From: JBMNGN01 sp050949865
GTDB taxonomy: Bacteria; Bacillota; Syntrophomonadia; Syntrophomonadales; Syntrophomonadaceae
Length of the DNA: 64,000 bases
Direction of reading: 5' to 3'
Assembly (NCBI GenBank): GCA_050949865.1
Contig: JBMNGN010000002.1
Span: 62,001-126,000 of the forward strand
Below, piece after piece: positions 8,190 through 16,783 of this stretch. Made by a program: the position numbers and the translations under genes. Every line of letters begins with the position of its first letter. The first letter of the stretch is position 1. The notes beneath the pieces are model-generated. The model was not told the origin of the DNA, did not search any database, and worked only from the letters and a program-made list of their open reading frames with translations.

Positions 8190-8300
8190 TTATCTTTTAA
8201 TAAATATGGTGGGAAAAACTTTAATTGCCAACAGATAGATTAGGGTCCCACCTAACAATAAAATTAAAAAAAGACTGAGAAGTTTAGTAATCATTCGCAT
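8190..8300 (-). CDS. Possible very small membrane peptide, 34-36 aa
   Basis: Frame MRMITKLLSLFLILLLGG followed by TLIYLLAIKVFPTIFIKR: one hydrophobic helix with basic ends. The second ATG (8294) has GGGTG 6 nt upstream, so the product may start there. It is upstream of, and on the same strand as, the 53-aa gene. There is no homology that I recognise, so this could be fortuitous. Confidence 0.35.
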   Translation of the reverse strand: MRMITKLLSLFLILLLGGTLIYLLAIKVFPTIFIKR

Positions 8301-8451
8301 CACCCATATTTAATGTGCGAACAAATATGAATTTTTATTCGGTTGGGTAGTTTTAGAACGGAAAAACTATTCTAACTATTTGCTATCGATATTCATTAGT
8401 GATACATTACTAGTACAGTAAAACATATGTGGCTTTATAGGGAGACAACCG

Positions 8452-10437
8452 ATGAAAACAAGAAAAACCTCTTATTTTCCGAAACAGGTTTTAAAGCCCT
8501 TAGCTCAGGATATTTGCCAGCTTATTAAGACTAATCAAGGCCGCTTGTTTATTTTGGAAATGATCGATGAAATACCTGATGATATTAGGCAATTTGTGAT
8601 CAAGAGCCTTTCAGGTTTTTATGAGCCTGAAATGGTTCAGTTTTTTCATTTGTTAAGGTTGGAATATAATAATGAATTTGAGTGTATTTGCCAACGGGCA
8701 CTGGAAAAATATATGATGGCCGGTATAGATACAGCTTCTATGATTAATTTTGAAGGCCGGTTTCTAAAGGCTTATGCAAGTTGCAGCCGCCATTCCGGCA
8801 GAATAAGCCTCGATGTAGCATGGGACATTGGCAATAATAGAGTTCATGTTGAGAGCTTCTATTTGGTTTTTAACAGCGAAGGTATACACAGCTTTCTTAT
8901 AAGAGAAAATTTACCTTATAAACAGTATGAATACGACAGGAAAATCTTGGCCAATATGATAGAAGTATCCTTTGAAGAAGCGTGTTATCTGATATCCCAG
9001 GCTTACAGCCTGAACTGTTATTACATGAGTCGGCCAGCATTAGGAAGGTTTCTGTACTATAAATATCTCAACCAAAATACAACCCTCACTCCTCTTCAGC
9101 AGAAAGCCCTGATTAAAAAGCTTTTAATCAAGCTTACCCCTCGGCAGCTGGTAAACAGCGTTTTCATTGGGCTAAACAACAAGGACCTAGCTTATATAAA
9201 GTCAATTATAAATGAGAAGGCGCTATCCACCGAAGGTTTCTTGGAATTAGCAGAAAAAGGAGGGATTATGCTGGAGGGAAGGGTTAAGGAAGTCTTCAGT
9301 TCCAATCTTTCTACCAGAGTGTCTGCTTATACCATTACCATGGATAATGGTCATCCTGTACGCAGCGATTATCAATTTATTATGGGTAAAGATAGATCGG
9401 GTACCTGGATAATAAACAAGATTATTACAGTAAATAAAAGACCAATTGAGGTCGAAACAGCTTTAAATCCTTTGCTCATCAGGGTATTTTGTAAAGTATA
9501 TGAAATAATCGATCATAACGATCTTTTTGATCTGCTTGATGATGTCCCTGGTATTAAAGAAGTACAGGAATTACCCTACGGGCTGCATTTATTCATTACC
9601 GAGTACGATGATTATTTGAATTTTGGTATGTCGGTGCTGCATGGAGTAATAGCTGATTTAATCATTAATGGGGAGGAATTTGTGGTTATTGCCAGGCAAC
9701 CGCATACCCTGGAAAAGCTGCACCGAATTCTGACCCAGGACAGTTGCTCTCCGGTATTATCCCGGGGTGAATATGAAACAACCTTGAGTAAGGCCTACAC
9801 TTATTTAAGCGGCAGATACTTTAACTTTGAGGATATTCTAATTGATGACAATAGCCCCCAGCTTTTCGAGGACGGTATGTGCTTTATCAGTGCCAGGTAT
9901 TTGATTAAGAACCGGGAACAATTGAGGACGTTTTTAGAAAGTCTGGACACTATTAATTTTAGCCTGGGTAATAACCTTGAGGTTCGTTATCAAATAGGCA
10001 GGGCTGATAATAAATACTATTTTACCGAATATTTGCTCAGTTCCTACTGTATTACTTTGTCTACTTACGGTGAATCGGATATGGGCATTGCCAGACAGCA
10101 TTTTGAAGAGCATATGTATGGCGGCCTTGAGTTTGATGGGATGGAAATTAAACCTGAAGGTGTTTTTGGGGTATTATCACCTGAGCTTCGTACAGAGTAT
10201 CCACAGCTGGAATCCTTATTAAAGGATATCTATTTAAATAAATGGTATGATTCCAGATTGCCCATCCTAAGGGGAATGAGCCCTTCTGAAGCAAGCAAAA
10301 CCGAAGAAGGAAGCCGGCTCCTCTGGAGGTTGTTTAAAAATATGAGTGAAAGGAAGAATAAAAAGCAGTGTACCAAGAAAAGGGTTAACCTTAAAGAGTA
10401 TATAAAACTGGTGGAACAAAAAGCCAGAGAACATTAA
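8452..10437 (+). CDS. Unrecognised 661-aa cytosolic protein
   Basis: A long intact frame with normal codon use, starting at ATG 8452 behind GGGAGACAACC. There is no signal peptide and no membrane helices. The middle is mixed alpha/beta (for example GRISLDVAWDIGNNRVHVES and GTWIINKIITVNKRPIEVE) and holds no catalytic signature I know. The last ~60 residues contain PILRGMSPSEASKTEEGSRL followed by LWRLFKNM, a pattern like the C-terminal helical motif of MbcA/ParS-type and SEC-C-associated proteins (GxTPxEAxxTxEGR). It ends with a very basic tail. It is monocistronic, 5' to the T-box promoter. Function is unknown. Confidence 0.75.
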   Translation: MKTRKTSYFPKQVLKPLAQDICQLIKTNQGRLFILEMIDEIPDDIRQFVIKSLSGFYEPEMVQFFHLLRLEYNNEFECICQRALEKYMMAGIDTASMINFEGRFLKAYASCSRHSGRISLDVAWDIGNNRVHVESFYLVFNSEGIHSFLIRENLPYKQYEYDRKILANMIEVSFEEACYLISQAYSLNCYYMSRPALGRFLYYKYLNQNTTLTPLQQKALIKKLLIKLTPRQLVNSVFIGLNNKDLAYIKSIINEKALSTEGFLELAEKGGIMLEGRVKEVFSSNLSTRVSAYTITMDNGHPVRSDYQFIMGKDRSGTWIINKIITVNKRPIEVETALNPLLIRVFCKVYEIIDHNDLFDLLDDVPGIKEVQELPYGLHLFITEYDDYLNFGMSVLHGVIADLIINGEEFVVIARQPHTLEKLHRILTQDSCSPVLSRGEYETTLSKAYTYLSGRYFNFEDILIDDNSPQLFEDGMCFISARYLIKNREQLRTFLESLDTINFSLGNNLEVRYQIGRADNKYYFTEYLLSSYCITLSTYGESDMGIARQHFEEHMYGGLEFDGMEIKPEGVFGVLSPELRTEYPQLESLLKDIYLNKWYDSRLPILRGMSPSEASKTEEGSRLLWRLFKNMSERKNKKQCTKKRVNLKEYIKLVEQKAREH

Positions 10438-10443
10438 AAAGTA

Positions 10444-10472
10444 TTGACAGCAGGAACAATATAAAATATACT
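10444..10472 (+). promoter_or_regulatory. Promoter of the ilv-leu operon
   Basis: TTGACA (10444-10449) and TATACT (10467-10472) are separated by 17 bp. Transcription is expected from about 10479, giving a ~310-nt leader that holds the T-box. Confidence 0.85.
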
Positions 10473-10479
10473 CTATAGA

Positions 10480-10745
10480 TAAAATTGAATAACTAAACTG
10501 ACTATGAAGGGAACAGACTTAGGTAATAAAATGATTACAGAGAGCCGGAAATAGCTGAAATCCGGTATCATTATTCTTAAGGGCGCTCATCCTGGAGTTG
10601 CTATCTGAACAGTCTGGCTGACTTAGTAGGTGTGCCGGACAAAGAAGTCCGTTAACAATATGCAATAAGTGGTCATTTTTGACAAGCAGGGTGGTACCGC
10701 GGGAAGTCCCTCTCGTCCCTGAATAGGGAGAGAGGATTTTTTATA
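10480..10745 (+). promoter_or_regulatory. T-box leader (branched-chain amino acid, likely Leu or Ile)
   Basis: The conserved T-box AGGGTGGTACCGCG is at 10688-10701, just before a terminator hairpin. Stem I features GAGAG (about 10541) and the CTGAAATCCGG element come before it. The likely specifier region reads CGCTCATCCTGGAGT around 10584-10598. CTC (Leu, 10586-10588), followed by A, is the better-placed codon; ATC (Ile, 10589-10591) is the alternative. Uncharged cognate tRNA would bind and favour the antiterminator, allowing transcription of ilvE onward. Confidence 0.93.
10709..10742 (+). terminator. T-box-controlled terminator
   Basis: CCTCTC-g-TCCCT (10709-10720) pairs with AGGGA-GAGAGG (10725-10735) around a GAAT loop, followed by a T-run at 10737-10742. 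This is the regulated terminator of the leader. Confidence 0.9.
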
Positions 10746-10787
10746 CCATTTTTTATTTTAAGTAAGGTTTTTTGGAGGGGTGGTTAA

Positions 10788-11669
10788 ATGGGACTAAAGG
10801 TGTACCTTGATGGTGAGTTCTTAAATGAGGAAGACGCCAAGGTATCTGTTTTTGATCACGGATTCTTATATGGAGATGGAGTATTTGAAGGGATTAGGGC
10901 TTACCATAACAGTGTTTTCCGGTTAGATGCTCATGTTGACCGATTGTATGATTCAGCTAAAGCTATTAATCTCGATATTCCGATTTCTAAAGAAGAAATT
11001 AAATGGGTGATACTGGAGACATGCAGGCAAAATGGTTTAAGGGACTGCTATATTAGAGTAGTTGTATCACGTGGTAAAGGTGACCTGGGATTGGATCCTA
11101 AAAACTGCAAGGTACCCAGTGTAGTTTGTATAGCTTCTAATATAACCCTTTATCCGGATGAGATGTATGAGAACGGCATGGCAGTTATTACTGTTCCTAC
11201 CAGGAGGAATGCACCTGAAGGGGTAAATCCCAGGATTAAATCCTTGAACTATCTCAACAACATTTTGGCCAAGATTGAGGCGAATATTGCAGGGGTTCCT
11301 GAAGCCATCATGCTTAACCAGGAAGGATATGTGACTGAATGTACCGGGGACAATATATTCTGCGTCCGGAATGGTATAATAAAAACTCCGGCAGCTCATC
11401 TGGGAATCCTGGAAGGGGTGACCCGTAACGAAGTGATTAAATTAGCTCAAAGAAGAAATATTCCTGTTTTTGAGACGACCTTCACCCGTTATGATTTATT
11501 TGTTTCCGATGAAGTTTTCCTTACTGGTACTGCTGCGGAATTGATTCCGGTTAACAAAATAGATAACCGGGTAATAGGGAATGGCAAACCGGGACCGGTA
11601 TTTAACCAATTACTGGGTGATTTTCGCGAGCTGGTTAAAATCCAGGAAAACAAAATATTTCCCGATTAA
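10788..11669 (+). CDS. ilvE: Branched-chain amino-acid aminotransferase
   Basis: A 293-residue fold-type IV PLP enzyme that interconverts Leu/Ile/Val and their 2-oxo acids using glutamate/2-oxoglutarate. The start is ATG 10788 behind GGAGGGG. Visible features are the N-terminal FDHGFLYGDGVFEGIR, Lys151 in RIKSLNYLNN as the Schiff-base lysine, EGYVTECTGDNIF, and GTAAELIPV near the C-terminus. This is the shorter D-alanine-aminotransferase-like IlvE common in Firmicutes. It is the first gene after the T-box, so it is directly under amino-acid control. Confidence 0.93.
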   Translation: MGLKVYLDGEFLNEEDAKVSVFDHGFLYGDGVFEGIRAYHNSVFRLDAHVDRLYDSAKAINLDIPISKEEIKWVILETCRQNGLRDCYIRVVVSRGKGDLGLDPKNCKVPSVVCIASNITLYPDEMYENGMAVITVPTRRNAPEGVNPRIKSLNYLNNILAKIEANIAGVPEAIMLNQEGYVTECTGDNIFCVRNGIIKTPAAHLGILEGVTRNEVIKLAQRRNIPVFETTFTRYDLFVSDEVFLTGTAAELIPVNKIDNRVIGNGKPGPVFNQLLGDFRELVKIQENKIFPD

Positions 11670-11720
11670 ACAGGATTAATTATATTTATATTATTAATAG
11701 TTGAAGGGGGATAATTACTA

Positions 11721-13385
11721 ATGAAGAGCGATGAAGTTAAAAGGGGGATTGAAAAGGCTCCCCATCGGGCACTTTTCCGATCCCTGGGCTTGGTTGACGA
11801 GGAATTATCCAGACCTCTTATTGGAATAGTCAATTCTAAGAATGAAATAATCCCAGGCCATATTAACCTGGATAAGATATCCGAAGCGGTTAAGGCAGGA
11901 GTTAGGCTGGCGGGAGGTACCCCTATAGAGTTCAATACTATTGGGGTATGTGATGGTATTGCTATGAATCACCTAGGTATGAAGTATTCCTTGGGCAGCC
12001 GTGAATTAATCGCGGATTCTGTTGAGGTAATGGCTGTTGCCCACGCATTTGATGCTCTGGTATTCATACCTAATTGCGACAAGATTGTTCCAGGTATGTT
12101 AATGGCAGCTGTAAGGCTGAACCTGCCCTCAATTTTTGTTAGCGGAGGACCTATGCTGGCCGGAACCGTACAGAAAAAAAAGGTGAGTCTTACCCAGGTT
12201 TTTGAAGGAGTAGGGGCTGCCGCGGCAGGAAGAATCACCATGGAGGAGCTGGCTGAACTGGAAGAATACGCGTGTCCTACTTGTGGTTCATGTTCGGGGA
12301 TGTTTACAGCTAATTCCATGAATTGTCTTACTGAGGCATTAGGATTAGGTCTTCCAGGAAACGGTACTATCCCGGCGGTTTTCTCCGAAAGAATCAGGTT
12401 GGCTAAGCGGGCCGGTATTCAGGTAATGGAACTGGTGAATAAAAACATCCGCCCCAGGGGTATTTTGACCGAAAAGGCCTTCCTAAATGCTATCAGGCTG
12501 GATATGGCTATTGGTTGTTCTACCAACTCGGTTTTACATCTTATGGCTATTGCTAACGAAGCCGGGGTAAATATTGACCTCAATCTATTTAATGAAATCA
12601 GCGCTTCAACCCCTCATATTTGCAAGCTAAGCCCGGCTGGAGAGCATCATATGGAAGATTTATACCAGGCTGGCGGCATACAAGCCATGTTTAAGGAGCT
12701 TAGCAAGAAGGGTTTGATTTATACTGATTGTTTAACCGTGACCGGTAAGACGGTGGGGGATAATATCAGGGACATTGAAGTTAAAGATTACTCAGTAATA
12801 CGCTCCTTGGATAATCCATACAGCGAAACTGGCGGGCTGGCTATTCTTTTTGGCAACCTGGCTCCGGATGGTGCTGTAGTTAAAAAAGGGGCTGTAGCCC
12901 CTGAGATGATGAGACATGAAGGTCCGGCAAAGGTTTTCGATTCTGAAGAAGCCGCGGTTGGGGCAATACTAAACCGTAAGATAAACCCAGGAGATATTAT
13001 TGTCATTCGTTATGAAGGTCCGCGCGGAGGACCTGGAATGAGAGAAATGTTGACTCCAACCTCTGCAGTAGCAGGGATGGGATTGGATAAAGAAGTAGCC
13101 CTCATTACTGATGGGCGTTTTTCTGGTGCTACTCGTGGCGCTTCTATTGGGCATATTTCTCCTGAAGCTGCTGCGGGTGGGATTATAGGCCTGGTTGAAG
13201 ACGGAGATCGAATACTAATTGATATTCCCGCCTACAGGCTTGAACTCCTAGTAGACGAAGATACTCTAGCCGAGAGACGACTTAGATGGAAACTACCGGA
13301 ACCAAAAATAAAGACGGGATATATGAAGAGATACGCTGAGATGGTACAATCAGCCAGTACCGGGGCAATATTCAAAACCGACTAA
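11721..13385 (+). CDS. ilvD: Dihydroxy-acid dehydratase
   Basis: A 554-residue Fe-S enzyme of the IlvD/Edd family that dehydrates 2,3-dihydroxy-isovalerate and -3-methylvalerate to the 2-oxo acids. Cluster cysteines are in FIPNCDKIVPGM and in CPTCGSCSGMFTANSMNC. The catalytic C-terminal segment DGRFSGATRGASIGHISPEA is present. Length is standard. It is the second gene of the operon, 51 nt after ilvE. A hairpin follows it. Confidence 0.96.
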   Translation: MKSDEVKRGIEKAPHRALFRSLGLVDEELSRPLIGIVNSKNEIIPGHINLDKISEAVKAGVRLAGGTPIEFNTIGVCDGIAMNHLGMKYSLGSRELIADSVEVMAVAHAFDALVFIPNCDKIVPGMLMAAVRLNLPSIFVSGGPMLAGTVQKKKVSLTQVFEGVGAAAAGRITMEELAELEEYACPTCGSCSGMFTANSMNCLTEALGLGLPGNGTIPAVFSERIRLAKRAGIQVMELVNKNIRPRGILTEKAFLNAIRLDMAIGCSTNSVLHLMAIANEAGVNIDLNLFNEISASTPHICKLSPAGEHHMEDLYQAGGIQAMFKELSKKGLIYTDCLTVTGKTVGDNIRDIEVKDYSVIRSLDNPYSETGGLAILFGNLAPDGAVVKKGAVAPEMMRHEGPAKVFDSEEAAVGAILNRKINPGDIIVIRYEGPRGGPGMREMLTPTSAVAGMGLDKEVALITDGRFSGATRGASIGHISPEAAAGGIIGLVEDGDRILIDIPAYRLELLVDEDTLAERRLRWKLPEPKIKTGYMKRYAEMVQSASTGAIFKTD

Positions 13386-13412
13386 CAACCAACTTGTACT
13401 GGCGGTTTAAAT

Positions 13413-13435
13413 AGCGGGCCATCTAGCCCGCTTTT
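13413..13435 (+). terminator. Intra-operon hairpin terminator after ilvD
   Basis: AGCGGGC (13413-13419) pairs with GCCCGCT (13426-13432), followed by TTTT. Lying inside the operon, it probably acts as a partial terminator or a processing site that lowers downstream expression. Confidence 0.55.
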
Positions 13436-13489
13436 ATTATACGCAATATAAATATATATATATGTTTTATTTATGATGGAGGTGATGGC

Positions 13490-15172
13490 ATGAGATTAAA
13501 AGGTGCGGATATTTTATTACACTGCCTTAAAGAAGAAGGGGTTGACACTATATTTGGTTATCCCGGCGGTCAGGCCTTACCGATTTATGATGCCCTGTAT
13601 CATTCCGACATCCGGCATATATTAACCCGTCATGAACAGGGTGCTGCCCATGCTGCTGATGGTTATGCCAGGGCTACCGGTAAGGTAGGGGTTTGCCTGA
13701 GCACTTCCGGGCCGGGGGCTACCAATCTTGTAACCGGAATAGCTACTGCTTATATGGATTCCGTTCCGTTAGTATGTTTGACTGGGCAGGTATCCACCTT
13801 TCTAATCGGGAGAGATGCATTTCAGGAAGCTGATATTACGGGCATTACCTTGCCTATAACTAAACACAACTACTTAATTGAGAGAACCGAGGATGTAGCT
13901 CGAATAGTAAAAGAAGCCTTCTATATTGCCAGGACTAATAGACCAGGGCCGGTTGTAATCGATCTTCCCAAAAATGTCATGGAGAATGAGATCGAGTACC
14001 AGCCCGAAAAAAAAGAGGTTAATATCAGGGGCTACCGGGTAATGAAAGGGTTTAATTCCGGCCAGGTTATATCTGCGGTTGAGCTGATCAAAAACGCGGT
14101 AAAACCAGTCATATATGCCGGAGGGGGAGTAGTATCCTCCAATGCTAGCAGTGAATTAATTGAATTGGCTGAAAAAAGGCGGATTCCTGTAACCACTACC
14201 CTTAACGGATTAGGTTGTTTTCCTTCAACCCATTATCTTTCCCTGGGTATGTTGGGAATGCACGGAACCCGTTATGCTAATTATGCCATAGGTGAATGCG
14301 ATTTGCTAATAGCTGTAGGAGTAAGGTTTGATGACCGGGTCACCGGCAAAATTGATGCTTTCGCTCCTAAAGCCAGGATTATCCACATTGATATTGATGC
14401 TGCGGAAATTGGGAAAAATGTAGATGTTAATGTACCAATAGTTGGACAGGTAAAAGAAGTGCTGCAGGCGATTAATAAACGCCTCAGTTCGGTGGAAGAA
14501 TATAGTGAATGGCATAAGATGATTGATGGCTGGAAAGCAGAATTTCCCATGCGCTATGGTGTTTCTGTGGAAGGACGCATAATGCCGCAACTGGTTGTGG
14601 AAAAAATATATGAAGCAACCAAAGGAGAAGCTATAATCACTACTGAAGTGGGGCAAAACCAGATGTGGGCTGCCCAGTACTACAAGTTTAAACACCCCCG
14701 TAGGTTCTTGAGCTCGGGCGGACTCGGTACTATGGGTTATGGCTTTCCGGCGGCAATTGGAGCAAAAATAGCTTGCCCTGATATTCCAGTTATAGATATT
14801 GCAGGGGATGGAAGCATTCAGATGAACATTCAGGAACTGGGGACCGCGGTTCAGTATAAGCTGCCGGTGATAATATGCATACTGAACAATCAGTATTTAG
14901 GTATGGTACGGCAATGGCAAGGATTATTCTATGGCGGAAGGTATTCATATACCGATATTAGCCAGCAGCCTGATTTTGTCAAACTGGCTGAAGCCTATGG
15001 TGGTGTAGGTTTTAGGGTAAAGGATAGCCAGGAGATTGATAATGCCCTTATGGAAGCTCTAAAGGTGACTGACAGGCCAGTAATCATAGATTTCTGGATT
15101 GACCGCGAGGCTGATGTGTTTCCTATGGTACCTCCGGGAGGTTCTCTGTCAAATATGCTGGGAGGTGACTAA
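13490..15172 (+). CDS. ilvB: Acetolactate synthase, large (catalytic) subunit
   Basis: A 560-residue ThDP enzyme that condenses two pyruvates to acetolactate, or pyruvate with 2-oxobutyrate to acetohydroxybutyrate. The catalytic Glu is E49 in RHEQGAAHAADGYARATG. The central domain has FAD-type features (GVRFDDRVTGK). The ThDP motif is GDGSIQMNIQELGTAVQY followed by NNQYLGMVRQWQ. The start is ATG 13490 behind ATGGAGGTGATGGC. Its regulatory subunit gene follows after one base. Confidence 0.95.
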   Translation: MRLKGADILLHCLKEEGVDTIFGYPGGQALPIYDALYHSDIRHILTRHEQGAAHAADGYARATGKVGVCLSTSGPGATNLVTGIATAYMDSVPLVCLTGQVSTFLIGRDAFQEADITGITLPITKHNYLIERTEDVARIVKEAFYIARTNRPGPVVIDLPKNVMENEIEYQPEKKEVNIRGYRVMKGFNSGQVISAVELIKNAVKPVIYAGGGVVSSNASSELIELAEKRRIPVTTTLNGLGCFPSTHYLSLGMLGMHGTRYANYAIGECDLLIAVGVRFDDRVTGKIDAFAPKARIIHIDIDAAEIGKNVDVNVPIVGQVKEVLQAINKRLSSVEEYSEWHKMIDGWKAEFPMRYGVSVEGRIMPQLVVEKIYEATKGEAIITTEVGQNQMWAAQYYKFKHPRRFLSSGGLGTMGYGFPAAIGAKIACPDIPVIDIAGDGSIQMNIQELGTAVQYKLPVIICILNNQYLGMVRQWQGLFYGGRYSYTDISQQPDFVKLAEAYGGVGFRVKDSQEIDNALMEALKVTDRPVIIDFWIDREADVFPMVPPGGSLSNMLGGD

Positions 15173-15173
15173 T

Positions 15174-15656
15174 ATGAAAAAACATACCTTATCGGTTACG
15201 GTTGAAAACTTGCCCGGGGTACTTACCAGGGTAACCACCCTTTTTAGAAGAAGGGGATATAATATAGACAGCCTCACGGTTGGAGCTACTGAAAACCCCA
15301 GCCTTTCCAGAATAACTATTGTGGTTACCGGCGATGAGAAGATTATTGAACAGGTTACCAAACAACTGCACAAGCTGGTAGATGTAACCAAGATAGTTGA
15401 CATGACCAACGAACAGTATGTTGATCGTGAACTGGTATTGATTAAGGTTAAGGCAGATTCTGCAGTGCGGGCGGATATAGTTCAAATAGTGGATATTTTC
15501 CGGGCCCGGATTGTAGATATCAGCAGGACTTCATTGATTATTGAAGCCACCGGAGACCCTAACAAGATTGATGCCATTGAAGATTCATTAAGACCCTTTG
15601 GAATAATGGAAATTGTTAGAACGGGGAAAGTAGCTATGATCCGGGGCAACAGGTAA
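15174..15656 (+). CDS. ilvN: Acetolactate synthase, small (regulatory) subunit
   Basis: A 160-residue ACT-domain protein. The N-terminal ACT (MKKHTLSVTVENLPGVLTRV) with RRGYNIDSLTVG is typical of the valine-sensing subunit. The second half is the ALS small-subunit C-terminal domain (VDISRTSLIIEATG). ATG 15174, behind GGGAGGTGACTAAT, is chosen; the longer frame from 15099 overlaps ilvB and lacks a Shine-Dalgarno. Usually named ilvN or ilvH. Confidence 0.94.
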   Translation: MKKHTLSVTVENLPGVLTRVTTLFRRRGYNIDSLTVGATENPSLSRITIVVTGDEKIIEQVTKQLHKLVDVTKIVDMTNEQYVDRELVLIKVKADSAVRADIVQIVDIFRARIVDISRTSLIIEATGDPNKIDAIEDSLRPFGIMEIVRTGKVAMIRGNR

Positions 15657-15680
15657 AAATTAATTAAGGAGGAATACATA

Positions 15681-16694
15681 ATGGCAAAAATGTTTTACGA
15701 TGCTGATGCAAATCTCGATCTTTTGAAAGGGAAGACTATTGCGGTTATGGGTTTTGGCTCCCAGGGCCATGCTCAGGCTCAGAATTTGAAAGAAAGCGGT
15801 CTAAATGTAGTAGTGGGCTTAAGAAAACCTTTTGACGATTTTACCCAGAAAGAATGGAATGCGGTTATAGAAGCGGGAATACAACCTATGACCGTTGCAG
15901 AAGCAGCTCAGGCGGCTGATATCATTCAGATTCTCCTGCCTGATGAGGTTCAGGCCAGGGTATACAGGGAAGAGATTATGCCATATCTCAAGGAAGGGGA
16001 TGCCCTGGGTTTTTCTCATGGTTTTAATATTCATTTTGGTCAGATTGTTCCCCCCGAGTTTATAGACGTATTTATGGTTGCCCCTAAAAGCCCCGGACAC
16101 CTGGTGAGGAGGATGTACACCAAGGGCGCAGGAGTGCCGGGTTTAATAGCTGTTCACCAGGATTATACGGGTAAGGCTAAAGATATAGGGCTGGCTTATG
16201 CTTGCGGAATTGGATGCACTAGGGCTGGTGTTATTGAGACCACATTTCAAGAAGAGACAGAGACCGATCTTTTCGGTGAACAATGTGTATTATGCGGCGG
16301 GGTAACCGAACTGGTTAAAGCAGGTTTTGAAACTCTGGTAGAGGCGGGGTATCAGCCCGAAATAGCATATTTTGAGTGTTTGCATGAGCTAAAGCTGATA
16401 GTTGATCTTATGTATGAAGGCGGAATGAGCTATATGCGGTATTCTATAAGCGATACGGCAGAATGGGGAGATTATATCAAGGGACCGCAGATAATCGGTG
16501 AAGAAGTAAGGTATGCTATGTATGAGGCCTTAGAAGATATTCAAAACGGCTCATTTGCTAAAAACTGGCTGCTGGAAAACCAGGTCGGCAGACCTCAGTT
16601 TAATGCCTTGAGACGGCAAAACCAGCAGCACCTGATAGAAGAGATAGGAAAAGAATTGCGAGCCATGATGCCCTGGTTAAAAGAAACCAAATAA
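15681..16694 (+). CDS. ilvC: Ketol-acid reductoisomerase
   Basis: A 337-residue class I KARI that isomerises and reduces acetolactate and acetohydroxybutyrate. The Rossmann motif GFGSQGHAQAQNL is present. The cofactor loop is GLRKPFDD, without the usual Ser pair after Arg, which may affect NADPH versus NADH preference. Metal and substrate residues are in LFGEQCVLCGG and YECLHELKLIVDLMYEGG-like segments, though here the first reads FECLHE. The start is ATG 15681 behind AAGGAGG. Confidence 0.95.
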   Translation: MAKMFYDADANLDLLKGKTIAVMGFGSQGHAQAQNLKESGLNVVVGLRKPFDDFTQKEWNAVIEAGIQPMTVAEAAQAADIIQILLPDEVQARVYREEIMPYLKEGDALGFSHGFNIHFGQIVPPEFIDVFMVAPKSPGHLVRRMYTKGAGVPGLIAVHQDYTGKAKDIGLAYACGIGCTRAGVIETTFQEETETDLFGEQCVLCGGVTELVKAGFETLVEAGYQPEIAYFECLHELKLIVDLMYEGGMSYMRYSISDTAEWGDYIKGPQIIGEEVRYAMYEALEDIQNGSFAKNWLLENQVGRPQFNALRRQNQQHLIEEIGKELRAMMPWLKETK

Positions 16695-16783
16695 AAGGTT
16701 TAAAAGTATAATATTTTTTCCCTTTATCGAATAATAGTCTAAATACAACTCTAATAATGGTTGGGATGAGAGGAGGAGGAAGC

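Noticed and set aside
8353..8375. TTAGAA/TTCTAA inverted repeat upstream of the 661-aa gene as an operator
   Set aside because: Six AT-rich bases per arm with an 11-nt spacer are too weak to call, and no promoter elements are aligned with it.
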